Shown here: positions 22,181 to 33,525 of the stretch, piece after piece | How the letters are laid out: every line of letters starts with the position of its first letter | Numbering within the stretch: the stretch's first letter is position 1 | From: Acytostelium subglobosum LB1 | Lineage: Eukaryota; Evosea; Eumycetozoa; Acytosteliales; Acytosteliaceae | Assembly: GCF_000787575.1 (NCBI RefSeq) | Contig: NW_012236530.1 | Coordinates: 62,001-126,000, forward strand | Length of the DNA stretch: 64,000 bases | Reading direction: 5' to 3' | Notes under the pieces: generated by a model | The model's database searches: none | What the model was told of the DNA's origin: nothing | What the model saw: the letters and a program-made list of their open reading frames with translations, nothing else | Position numbers and translations under genes: made by a program

Positions 22181-23889
22181 CCATTAGACATATATATATA
22201 TATATATAAAGTAATTTATAACAAGTTTTAGTGTGTGAATCAAATTACAGTGCTACTTCTATCTTTCACTTTATAAACTTTAAGACCCCTTCACAATTTC
22301 ACAACAATTATTAATTATCTATTCAAATGTGATGATCACTAGAGATAATGGCAACCTATCTATTGCTGCAGTTTATACCATCATTCAATCAACATTGAGT
22401 TGAGAAGGTCAAGTAGGACGATGACGGATAAGATCAACAACACCTCACTCATACAAAACGAATACAACTCGTTCAAACAAGGACCCTTCCCAACATACAG
22501 GATATCACCAACAAGGCGCAATGGCGTGCTCTGAACCAGTCTCTGTCAACGCACTAGTCTAGACGACGACTTTCAAATGAGGTATTACGAGTCAGTGTTT
22601 GATAGTTGTAGGGGCCATGACGACAAAACCCCTTCAAATTGTTCATGAGGAATGGAATTGAATTGATTGGACATAAATCAAATATTGTTATTCAAATGGA
22701 AACTGTCTTTTTAAACTATAAATCCTATTGGAGGATAAATTGTTTGCTGAATGTGTGAACCCACACACACATTGTAGAACGAACTAAATTCATTGGATAT
22801 TGAGATCGTTTATTGTATAAGGTTTGTATCACCCAGTCGGTCAGTGAGTAAATAAGTCAGTGCATTGCACTAAACTAAGAGTTACCACGACTTTCCAGTT
22901 GTGTGTTCATGCTCAACCTGGATTGAACCATCTACTATAAATACTGTAACAGACTGGTTTGTTGGTAATTATCCATCATCATTGTATAAATTAAGGTATG
23001 CATTCTATTTGTAATAATATCATGTAATATACAATTAATCAATACTACAATTATCATTCAATCAAACAATCAATCAAGTTAATGTCCCCATTATTATGTG
23101 TTGTGGTCACTGTGACCATACTACAGATGATTTTGGAAACGACGAAATTGACTCTAAATGGAAAGTTGGAATTACTTGTATAATGTCACCAATTCAATTT
23201 CAAACGATCACTGGTTATTCAGATACCATATTAGTGTATGTGTTTGTGTGTATCGTAGAATTGATCGATCACCTGATCATTTACTCTATCCAATATAAAT
23301 GTTGTCCATCATGTATCCCCCCTTTGTCAACTTCCCCGTTAAACTCGGGGTTGTCAATCTCATATCGATTCCAATCAACGATCATATTGGCACACACCAA
23401 CCAACACTGAACTGTCATCTTACACCATTGATGTCAATTAATTTATGACAACGGACCTACACACACGCATACACATCGTGTCAACCAACTACCACATACC
23501 ACACAATCGTCAATGATATAAGTCAATACAGAGGTGAAATGTCAATATCAGTGATAGGAGTTGGAGTTAATGGGGTGTGCTAGTTTGTTTAAGATTGTGT
23601 CTGTTGTGTTTTAGTGATATAGTAGTAGTAGTGTGTGGAAGTTGGTTGGTTGAACCATCCACTGTCCGTCCATCCATCCGTTCAAAGATAATTAAATTGC
23701 ATCCATCATTTCCGGAGAGATATTTATATATGATTAAAGGTGGATAGTGCCACTTCAGATGTTGTTTAAGCAATAGTCAGAATACTAATATTCATTCATT
23801 TCGACAATAATCCATATTATCCTAGCTATAATATTCCATATATTCCAAATATCCATATAATAATTACATAAGTTATTACATATAATATC
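22181..23889. other. 1.7-kb intergenic region without a recognised gene
   Basis: It begins with a (TA)n tract (about 22190-22208). A frame of 104 codons at 23096-23410 has no homology that I recognise and looks random. No tRNA fold or snRNA was identified. It lies between two divergently transcribed genes and so must hold both promoters. Confidence 0.55.
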
Positions 23890-24276
23890 ATGGCCTACTT
23901 GTTGAATCATAACTTCCAAATGCAATCGAGAGGATCCAATGGGATGCCAACGTCGCCATATCTGATGGCTGTACAGAACAAACAGAATTCACATCAGAGC
24001 CAACAACAGCAACGTTTGTCCCCAACAAAGTTTGTCATTAACCATTTTGATGACAGCTATCCAATCGATGCCATGCCACCCATGCGCACCACCTCTACCA
24101 GTCGTTTCAAGGCTGACGAGGAGGAGAGATATAGTGGTAGTTTCCTGAACACAATCAATAGTAACAATAATAGTGAAGATGGTATGTATTGTATATGATC
24201 GATCCAACATTATTATCATATACTAACATACCATATACCTTAATTAGATCTTATTTTCTCTATGGAGGATATCTAA
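23890..24276 (+). CDS. Small Ser/Gln-rich protein, unknown function
   Basis: Two exons are inferred: 23890-24181 and 24248-24276, with a GTATGT...TAG intron of 66 nt. The product is 106 residues. The second exon has only nine full codons and ends in DLIFSMEDI; it is supported by exact phase and good splice sites. The protein is hydrophilic, with a run of Gln, an SPTK phosphorylation-type motif and PIDAMPPMRTTST. There is no signal peptide or membrane segment. I do not recognise it. The short acidic-hydrophobic tail could be a binding motif. The confidence reflects the gene model rather than any function. Confidence 0.55.
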
Positions 24277-24669
24277 ACGAGAAGGTTGTCATCGACATAT
24301 ATACTTGTGGGTTCATCAATGTCTATATCAAAGCACGAAGTGTTCTGTGCATTGAAATTGTTGAAACACTAGTGTCTGTAAATGTATATAATATAATATA
24401 TAATATATAAATATATAACATCCCAAAGTGTAAAGATATTACACTCATAGGATCAAAGTAATAACATAGCATTAATCAATTAGGTGGTGTCTTGAGTTCA
24501 TAGTTTGGGATTTGATTTTAAATGAATTTTAATGTTTGTACTTTGAGACGAACGAAAGTACACCAAGTTCAAATGTTTATGCATTGTTCTCTTTACTATT
24601 ATCTTATCAACAACATTATTATGTATTGCGATTAGATCAGATGGTAGCAATCTTAAGCAGGTCAACGCA
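24277..24669. other. AT-rich intergenic spacer
   Basis: No gene seen; TA-rich stretches near 24385-24415. Confidence 0.5.
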
Positions 24670-26842
24670 ATGAAGGAGAGTAGTAAATCATCAACAACAA
24701 CTACAATAACAACTACACCACCAACAACAACATCAACAACATCAACATCAACAACAAATACATCAATTACAACACAAACAATCAAAACTTTACAAACACC
24801 AACAACAACAAACAATTTACCTTCATCATCAACAACAATAGTTAAACCAAATGCACAACCAACCAATAATACAGCTCCATCAACAAACATTAAAGCTGAA
24901 GGTACAGAAGGGAAGACTACCACGGCACCAAGAATCACCACAAGACCATGTCAAGGAAAGTGCTGTGTTGGTATCACTCCTGTGACTCCTTTCCCTACCA
25001 AGCCCAAGATCATCACGACCAATGGAAGCAACACCACCACTATCAATCCAAAGCCAACAACACCTATATCCAATCTAACACCAAAGCCAACAACTACACC
25101 AACTGCAACATCAACAGCAGCAACAACAACAAACAATATAAAGCCAACAATATCTACATCAACAACAGGAACATCATCCACCAATACAAAGAACTTTGTA
25201 CCATCAGCTGGATTCGTAACGACAGGTATCAAAAGAACGACAACGACTGGACCAAACATCATCAGAACATCATTAGAGTATATTCTAACAGCGGATGGAA
25301 AGTACATCAAGACCAACACACCAAATGCCAAGCTCTACCACGCCATCCCCAAGCCCAACAAGACCATTCTTGCAAACAATCGAGGCGTGGAGATACCAAA
25401 CAGTCTAGAGTATATCCTAGACATTCCTATCATCCATGAGGAACCATCTTCCAAGACCAACCCAACATGGGGACGATTGTTACTCGACGCCTTGAGAAGG
25501 CTCGTAGCCAACAGGAAGGCAACAAGGGTATGTCATCCTAGGCTGTGTAGTTGGATCAACAATCAGTCCAGTCTTGCTAACTTTCAATTCCAACTATCAG
25601 ATCACAGAGAGATTAAAGATGGACCAAATGTACAAAGACATGGATGCCAGGACTGCAAAGGACAAGGCGGACTGGAAGGCCGGTCTGCTCAATGACTCAC
25701 AATACAAATATATACTCTCCTTGTTGTCCAATACGATCCAGTTCCCTATGGCACCTCTGAAGCAGAAGAAGAGAAAGGTGTTGGCAGAGAGTGATCCAGG
25801 TGTGGCCACAGTTCCAGCATTCCAATCATCGACCTTGTTGAGCAACAGTGATGGTACCATTATGGTTCCCCCGTATGGAACACCGTCGTCATCATTGTCC
25901 ACCCCGTCCTCCTCGCTCCAATCATCACCAATGATAGAGATGTCGTCTCCAGGCACAGACGTACCAATGACGCCGGTTGACAACATAACATACACGACAC
26001 CTCCACCATATCTTCCAGTAATCCAAACATCACAAGCTCCAATATCGGAAACCTCAACTGTCGCATCGGCAGCACCAACACCAGGAGTATCAGTGGAGCC
26101 AATGTTTCAGTTCCCAACAATGGAGATCAACTTTGATAACTTTATCCAAGATCAACAACAACAACAGGAAGAGATCAACATCAACAACAATGAAGCGCAA
26201 CAAACCAATGGTGGTGGTGGTGAATACACAGAGAACGACAATGGACTGTATCAGCAGCAGCAACAGCAACAGGAACAGCACTACCAAGTCGACCAACAAC
26301 AACAACAACAACAAGTTAACATTGCTGATGACATCAACAATGGCCAATCAAGCTGGCACACTACCGAACGACAACAACCACAACAGGAGCAAGAGCAACA
26401 GCAACATACAATGGATAGCAGTGATATTTTTGGACAATCTTACAATATCCACGATGCTGACTCTCAGACAATCAACTACCAACAACATCAAGAGAACCAA
26501 TCAATGGATAATGGCCAACAACTATACAACGAAGCAGAGGTTGTGGCCGGACTTGCAATGGACCAGCACGATAACGAATGTTCCAACATGATGACCGATA
26601 CCAACTATGGTGGCAGAGAAGCAGACATTACAGGAGCACCACTATCAATTGGTGGCAAGAGAAAGCGAGCCGATGAGATCTACAGCCAATACCTAGAGCT
26701 ACATCCCATGCAACAACAGGATCACCAAGACCATCATCATGATCAGATGCATGAGCACCACCATCTCCACCATCATCAACATAACGCCAACACAACAGAT
26801 GGTGATCATATAGACTTTCACTTTCCATTAGAACCAAACTAA
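24670..26842 (+). CDS. Low-complexity Thr/Gln-rich protein with two SLEYIL motifs, unknown
   Basis: Two exons, 24670-25527 and 25601-26842, are joined by a 73-nt intron (GTATGT...CAG, with a CTAAC branch-like site). The product is 699 residues. The first 230 residues are dominated by Thr, Asn and Ser. A conserved-looking core spans about residues 190-340: SLEYILTADGKYIKT and a second SLEYILDIPI, then, across the splice, ITERLKMDQMYKDMDARTAK. The C-terminal half is Gln/His/Asn-rich, with a basic KRKRADE patch that could be a nuclear signal. I do not recognise the family. The composition suggests a nuclear regulator, which is inference only. Confidence 0.65.
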
Positions 26843-27263
26843 ACAAATAATAATACAAGTAATAGAACAACATTGTAGATTGTTGTAAGAACAATATATA
26901 CATAATCGAGGGATTAAGACCTGAAGATCGAAGTGGTGTGATGTTGTGTTGATGTTGTAGGGTGTGGAGCGACATTGTTTGTTTGGAGGATCACCATTGC
27001 CTCGAAATGATTGGTGGGTGTGTTTGGTTGATTGGTGCTCCAATGTCGAGTGCTCAACACTCTTTTATATGACACCTTTGACATATAACCTGGTTGACGT
27101 AGAAGTATGTTCTACATACCCCTTCTATTAATAGTTTTGTAAATTCTTAAAAGTCAAGGGCAAAGACTATTCCATCAGAAGGTGGCGGGATACTACTTAA
27201 ACAACTTAAGTTTCACTCATACAACACAATCAATCAAGTCAATCAATCAAATATAAGAACATA
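26843..27263. other. Intergenic spacer
   Basis: No gene or structured RNA was recognised. Confidence 0.5.
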
Positions 27264-28019
27264 ATGTCTACAGTAACAATTAATAATACAACTATATCAA
27301 TATCAGGAGAAGAATATCCTTCAATATCATATGAAGTAGCATATTCTAATCCAAACTTCCATCTACATGGTTGGTTATGGGGCCACACAACAATCAGACG
27401 TCTATTCACTCTGGTTGAGCATAAGTTAGAGAGATGGGAGCCAAAGTCCAAGAAGGAGGTGATCATTGTCAATGATGCTATACGTCAAGCAATGCTATTC
27501 CTACACAATCATCATCAGAGTGAGGAGAAGATTGTATGGCCATGGTTCATCAATGAGAAACCAACTATCAAGCCCTACTTGGAATACCTTGACACTCAAC
27601 ATGCTGGCTGGGAGACTGCCTACGATGAGCTAAAGACCATCCTGCATCGTATTGAGGAGTGTGATGTCCGAACCCAAGCCGCGGACCTCAAGACTCATAT
27701 CTCTGCCTTGGATTCAAAGTGGAAGGAGGCCGCCAAGGCCATTGAGGAGCACACATTGGATGAGGAGAGACTGCTATTCCCTAACTTGTTGGACATCCCA
27801 ACAGCATCCCAGAACAAGGTGTCTGATGCTGTCAAGTCATTCACACAAAAGGAGGAAGGTGCCGCCTTTGCCATCTGTGCCATGGTCGATGCATCCTACC
27901 ACGACAAAGTGATGGCAAAGTCATTCAACAACCAGGTGCCTTGGTTAGTGCGCTCGATTGTATCATCAGTATTCTCATGGAGACAGTATAACTGGTTCCT
28001 CAATGCCTTGAAGCATTAA
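27264..28019 (+). CDS. Hemerythrin-like (HHE) domain protein
   Basis: Single exon, 251 residues. The HHE iron-binding helices can be followed by their metal ligands: His in NFHLHGWLWGH, then HNHHQSEEKIVWPWF (His and Glu one turn apart), the H of TQHAGWE, and EEHTLDEERLLFP. This is the pattern of a four-helix bundle holding a di-iron site. Such proteins bind oxygen, sense redox state or iron, or detoxify nitric oxide; the specific role here is unknown. No signal peptide or membrane helix is present, so it is probably cytosolic. Confidence 0.88.
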   Translation: MSTVTINNTTISISGEEYPSISYEVAYSNPNFHLHGWLWGHTTIRRLFTLVEHKLERWEPKSKKEVIIVNDAIRQAMLFLHNHHQSEEKIVWPWFINEKPTIKPYLEYLDTQHAGWETAYDELKTILHRIEECDVRTQAADLKTHISALDSKWKEAAKAIEEHTLDEERLLFPNLLDIPTASQNKVSDAVKSFTQKEEGAAFAICAMVDASYHDKVMAKSFNNQVPWLVRSIVSSVFSWRQYNWFLNALKH

Positions 28020-28094
28020 CTAACTTATATGTACATGTAATAATACATCATCATCATCTTTATATTTAAATAAAGCTACCAAACACTTATATAT

Positions 28095-29493
28095 TTATTG
28101 CATGGTAGTAGTAGTTGATGATTGTTGGGTAGTGTTGGAGACGGTAGCATTTGGTTGAGCAGTCTGAGCGAACATTGAGAAAACTAGTGATACCTTGTCA
28201 TCTCCTGCAGTGACAATGGTGCTGCCATCGCGTGTAATATCAAAGTCGAGAATAGAGTCTTGGTGGCCGGGGAACTGCTTGATCAGCTGTCCATTACGCT
28301 CGTCCCACAGACATATAGTCTTATCAGTGGATGAACTGTATACAATTGGTTGAGTTGGATGTACGATGATCTTTGTAATACATGTTCCGCTCTTATGCTT
28401 CATCATTGTCCTTGGCTGTTGTGAGTTAACATCCCATACTCTAACTGTTCCATCCATTGATCCTGTAATTGCAAAGCTATATATTATAGACATGGTTAGT
28501 ATGTAGACCTTTCATCATTCAATGTCCAACAACATACTTTGGATTGGTATTGGAGAAGGCAACAGCCTCAACTGTATCAGTGTGTCCCATCAGCCTTCCA
28601 ACAGTCTTGAATGTGTTGATGTTTGAGATACAGGCAAAGTGATCCTCTCCACCTGTGATTGCTAGTACACCATCGGAACGAATAGCCAAGGTGCTGATGG
28701 GTCCCTCATGGAATCCGTGACCTTGAATGACACCGGCCATAGAGCCGTCCTTTGGATTCCACACTCTGAGAGTGCCATCCTCAGACACGGTGACCACACG
28801 CTTTCCATCTGGTGTATAGTTTCCTGCGGTCAGCGGTGCACTGTGACCAGAGAATGTTGACATCAGGTCGCCCTTGAGCGTCGACCACAGGAATCCCATG
28901 CAGTCTGAAGCACCGGCGATCAGAACGTTGCCACGTGGGTGCCACTTGATCCACTCGACAGACTCGCTGGGACCCTCCAGAGTGACAGTTTGCTTACCAG
29001 TGGCGACGTCCCACACCTTGACAGTGCCGTCCATGCCTCCTGTAGCGACGAGGCTGCCATCAAAGTTGAACTCGATCGAGCTGACCGAGTCCTTGTGTCC
29101 TTCGAGCTTGTGAACCATCTTTCCATCACCGACGCTCCACAGGTAGGCCAGATCATCACCACCACCCGTGGCAATGACGTCTTGATGCTGTCCGTTGATT
29201 GACACACAATAGACACTCTCCTTGTGATCAAAGAATCCTTGTACAGACTCATCGACAAAGTCCTCCATATCATCATCTTGACCCATCTGCATATTATTAT
29301 CATTGTCATCGCCATCCTCATCTTGATCATCATCCTCATCATCGTTATGATCTCCATTGTTCATATCATCATCGTCGTCCATCATTGAATTCTCTGCTGT
29401 TTCCAGCAATACCTCTTGTGCAGTATCATTTGGATCTATATATTCAGCATCCTCCTGTTGTTGTTGTTTTTGTTGTTGTTTCTTGTTTGACAT
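28095..29493 (-). CDS. aamp: AAMP-like WD40 repeat protein
   Basis: Two exons on the minus strand, 29493-28538 and 28476-28095, are separated by a 61-nt intron and joined in phase. The product is 445 residues. An acidic N-terminus (about residues 1-75, Asp/Met/Asn-rich) is followed by WD40 repeats, for example DDLAYLWSVGDGKMVHKLEG, VKVWDVATGKQTVTLEG and LRVWNPKDGSMAGVIQGH, through to the last blade at KTICLWDERNGQLIKQF. An acidic head before an eight-bladed propeller matches angio-associated migratory cell protein and yeast Sqt1, the chaperone of ribosomal protein uL16. The orthology is likely but was not tested. Confidence 0.87.
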
Positions 29494-29692
29494 TATATGT
29501 ATGTATTAATGTATCTGTATATAAATGTATTTGTATAGATTGAATAATTAAGTAAAGTGTAAAGCATTTGTATTTGAATGAGAATTGAGCACTTCGCGAA
29601 TGACCTTCGTTCGTTTTTCAAATTCTTCACCTTTTTTGCAGTTTATTTCTCATTCACACCATCCAACAATAACAAAAAGAACAATCAACCAA

Positions 29693-31615
29693 TCAATCTT
29701 GGATCAAACATGCACCTGACCGACCAACAAGTTGGAAGTTGATGGTGTTGTGGTTCTCCGTCTTCCATTCATTATTTAGAATGGAATATCTAAATATGAG
29801 TTCCTTGTCATGAACCATGATAATTGACTGACTTGCCGGATCAAAAACTATGGGATGAGTCCATTCAATAAAGGATGGTATCGGGGACAATTTAGTTGCT
29901 TCCAATGTTGACAATGATATACGTTTGAATTCACTGTCGAATGTATCCAATACATATAAGTTTCCAATGCTATCGAAACAACATACTGTACCTTCATTCG
30001 AGAAGAAGGTGTCCAAATGTTTGATTGTTGACTTTTGACTCCTAGTGTCAAACTCTATTAATGATTGACTACCTTCATTTAGTTCATTGTTCTCATTCAT
30101 CCTATCATTGTCCCTCTTGCCATCATTGTAGAGACCACCAACTATTGTTAACTTGTTTTGATTGTAACTAACGAATGATGATGATAGATTGATGGGAATT
30201 GATCCAAGTCTCTCAAACTGTTGAGTATTGACATTGAACCGATCCACTCTGTTGAGGTACTCTCCATCAGTACCTCTTCCTCCAACCAAGTAAATGAAAG
30301 ACTTGCCGTTGTAGTAAGCAGAGATACCAGATCCAGGCTTGATGCCATTCATTGGAAGGTTGTAATACCATCTTCTCTCAGAGACACTGTAGCGTGAGTA
30401 CGTCTTCATGGTGTAGGCACCTCCAAAGATGTAAATGTTATCCTTGGCATAGCAAACTGATGTTAAGATGTCTGTTGTTGGTTCGTTTTGGTCACCAATG
30501 TGTGTCCACTTTGAGTCTTCCAAAGATAGCAGTCCATATTGAGTCTCATTGATATCATAGCAGAACAATTGAGTTGGGTTCTTGTGCTCTACCAACTTGA
30601 TACTTGTCTTTACAGTCTCCTCGGTGTATTCAACAGCATGATACTGCTTGGTTAGGGCGTATGATGTATCAAATCTCTCCACAGTGTCCATTGCTCTTGA
30701 CATCAGCTCATTGTTGGAAAATGGTTCTCTTTCCAAGTCTTCAATGAAGTTTGTTTCAATAAAGTCCTCCATTGAAGATGATGACTTTAGTGAGTCCACC
30801 AGTGATGATGTTACAACTATTGAATCATCATCGTCATCATTGTTGTTGTTGTTGTCTTCCAACTTGAGTTGATCAGTGGACGCTCTGAACATAGCATTGA
30901 TCGATCCCATCTCTTTGAGTGCCTTCGAGATCATACGATCTGTCTTTGATATTGATTTGATTGCAGGAGCCTTTACCAAGTTCTCTTCATATTGAAGCAA
31001 CCTATGTTGTTTGGCATAGTGTTGATCCACATCTTGGATCGTGTCCGACAATGATTGACGTGTAGCACCCGCATTCTGAAGGAAGTCGTAGAGATAGTTC
31101 AATCGTTCTGTGTAGACCTTGGTGAACTTGCCCTTCTCAATTGATTGTTTGATTGTTGTTACACTCTCTAGAGTATGTCCTTTATGTTGTTGTTGTAGTT
31201 CAGATAATGTACATTCTGAGCACATTAGTTGATTACATGTTATACATATCACTTCCTTTATCCTTCTATCGTGTTTAGAACATAATATATCATCCAATAA
31301 AAAGTCGGCTTTGTTGAAGTCAAAGTCAAAGTCCATTTCAGCAACACTTGAACATGGTAAGTGGACCTCATATTCCTCTCTCTTCCTTTTCTTGCTCTCA
31401 TTGTTGGGTATTTCCACTTCCTCCTCCTTTTGGTCATTTTTCTCTGCCTTTTCTGGTTCTACTAAATCAGGATGTTCCAACAACATTGGTTGAGGTTCAA
31501 TAATCATTATTCCATCAACTTGATTCAGATCCTTTGTGTCTTCTTCAATAGGTTTTGGAAGAGTTATATTCTCTTCACTTGGCCCTCTTCTTAATAATAT
31601 CTTTTTAATAAACAT
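29693..31615 (-). CDS. B-box zinc finger/kelch-repeat protein, paralog 1
   Basis: Single exon, 640 residues, and the longest of three tandem relatives. A charged N-terminal extension of about 110 residues comes before the B-box (CSKHDRRIKEVICITCNQLM, then CSEC and a His). A coiled-coil stretch follows (EKGKFTKVYTERLNYLYDFL onward). The C-terminal half has kelch repeats: NIYIFGGAYTMKTYSRYS, YLVGGRGTDGEYLNRVDRFN and LTIVGGLYNDG. The B-box plus coiled coil plus propeller order recalls TRIM proteins without a RING, so a scaffold or adaptor role is likely. The function is not known. Confidence 0.85.
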   Translation of the reverse strand: MFIKKILLRRGPSEENITLPKPIEEDTKDLNQVDGIMIIEPQPMLLEHPDLVEPEKAEKNDQKEEEVEIPNNESKKRKREEYEVHLPCSSVAEMDFDFDFNKADFLLDDILCSKHDRRIKEVICITCNQLMCSECTLSELQQQHKGHTLESVTTIKQSIEKGKFTKVYTERLNYLYDFLQNAGATRQSLSDTIQDVDQHYAKQHRLLQYEENLVKAPAIKSISKTDRMISKALKEMGSINAMFRASTDQLKLEDNNNNNDDDDDSIVVTSSLVDSLKSSSSMEDFIETNFIEDLEREPFSNNELMSRAMDTVERFDTSYALTKQYHAVEYTEETVKTSIKLVEHKNPTQLFCYDINETQYGLLSLEDSKWTHIGDQNEPTTDILTSVCYAKDNIYIFGGAYTMKTYSRYSVSERRWYYNLPMNGIKPGSGISAYYNGKSFIYLVGGRGTDGEYLNRVDRFNVNTQQFERLGSIPINLSSSFVSYNQNKLTIVGGLYNDGKRDNDRMNENNELNEGSQSLIEFDTRSQKSTIKHLDTFFSNEGTVCCFDSIGNLYVLDTFDSEFKRISLSTLEATKLSPIPSFIEWTHPIVFDPASQSIIMVHDKELIFRYSILNNEWKTENHNTINFQLVGRSGACLIQD

Positions 31616-31834
31616 TCTCTCTATTAAAATATATATTATAGTATATTATTATGTATACAAAGATGTCTCACTTACTCAACAAATAATAAAATATATGACA
31701 TTGGTTACTTTTTCCAATGACCTAATCTTAATTTGGTCTGTCACTAATACATAAAATACCAGTGCCTGATTTGGTTATTATAATTTATTGAACCATTTAG
31801 TAATAAATATTTAGATGTAAATCTGAAGTGTCAG

Positions 31835-33439
31835 TCATTTTGGTCGTGGATAAGAACTGCACATCCCCATGGTGAGAGGACTGACTCCATCATTGATTAC
31901 TGTCCACTCAGCATTCTCCACGGTGTACTTGAGATTGAGACCTTTTCCTTGAATGAAATAGAGGGCTCCATTGTGATATATGGATGAATATGCACGCTTT
32001 AGATCCTCTGTCTTGTTCAGCTTTGTCAACTTCATTGATGGCAATGTCAATTGTAGGAGTTTATCCATAACGGTGAAATAGAGTTTGTCTTTTCCATCGA
32101 AGGAACATGCTATAATATAATGGTCAAAGTGAAGATGCGAAATCTGAGACACGTTGTCTCAATGTCGAAAGTGATTATAGTCCTGCTTTGATCGTCATCG
32201 TTATACAATCCACCTAAGACATAGAGCTTGCCTTGGTGATAATTGGTGAAAGAAAACCAAAGGCCAAGTGGAATGATTCCATGGTGTTCGAACTGTTGCG
32301 TGAGAACGTTGAAGCGATCCACTCGATTGAGAACCGCATCACAATCACCTATTCCTCCTATCAGATAGATATAAGTATCACCATCATAGCATACTGATAT
32401 TCCTTTTCCTGGTGAAATTCCAATCATTGGCAAGTCAAGGTACCAGCATTGTTCAGATAATGAATATCTTGAGTATGTCGATGTACTATGACAGCCTCCA
32501 AATATGTATATGTTGTCCTTGACACACACAGCGGAGGGCATATTAATTGAGAGTGACGATGGAATTGGATTGATACTGGTCCACTTTGAATTCTGAAGTG
32601 AATATATTCCACAATGTCCTTTTTCTTCTTCGCCTTGCTCCTTGATGGTGAAGATTGATTCTCCTATTTCGCGATGTTTCTTTCCTCGGCGACCAAGTGA
32701 TGGTACACGAATTGGATGTGTGAGATGATATGGTGTGTCTATGTTCTGGATTGTCTCTTGCACTCTTGTCATCAATACAATGTCATTACTACCACCAGTG
32801 TTAGGCATTGTCTCTGTGTTGTTTGAATCATTGATGACCAATGGATAATGGCTCTCCACAAATAGGTCCATTGTCTTTGATGACTTGATAAGCTTAACAA
32901 GCTCATTGTCCACACTCTGTGAAGCAGCTGAATAGATTGAATCATCAGATGGTATGAAATCATGCTCATTGACATCACCAGTGAAGTGTGTTTTCATTTG
33001 AGGATGATGATACAACATTGAACAACACATTGATATCACCAATCTCTTTGATTATCGATGATATCGTTGACTTGGTTTTTGTCAGCTCATCATTGATAGG
33101 AGAGTTGATCTTGTGCTCCTCCAATCGCAACCTCTCATGTTGCAATCGATAATGCTCGACAACACGTTTGATCGTCTTGTCCAATGACTGATGTGTTGTA
33201 GATAACTGTTGTAACATATCCCACAAGTACGCCAACCTTGAAGAGTATGGTTCACAATAGTCTCCACTGTCAATCGACTGAGCTATACTATTGATACTAA
33301 TGAATCTATGTTTATCAGATGTATGTTGCTCAGTGAATGTACACTCTGAACATATCAACATCTTGCATGTTATACATAGTATCCTCTTCTTCTTATTATG
33401 TGCTTCACACCTTATCATCTGTATATCATCTATGTCCAT
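31835..33439 (-). CDS. B-box/kelch protein, paralog 2, with two frame breaks
   Basis: The coding content lies in three pieces: about 33439-33000, 33000-32150 (frame shifted by one) and 32150-31835 (back in the first frame). The first piece has the B-box (CEAHNKKKRILCITCKMLIC) and coiled coil. The second has kelch repeats (NIYIFGGCHSTSTYSRYS, YLIGGIGDCDAVLNRVDRFN). The third holds the last blade and a C-terminus aligned with paralog 3. No GT/AG intron explains the shifts, and both neighbours are single-exon. Since the two shifts cancel, draft base errors or a young pseudogene are both possible. If intact the protein would be about 530 residues. Confidence 0.75.
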
Positions 33440-33525
33440 GATGATCTTAGACTAATAATAGATTATTACTAAACTATTCTTTGTTTGATTGTTTAACTTA
33501 AGTGGTCGATACTCAACCTAGCAAT

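Noticed and set aside
23096-23410. Plus-strand 104-codon frame
   Set aside because: No homology, no start context and random composition in an intergenic region.
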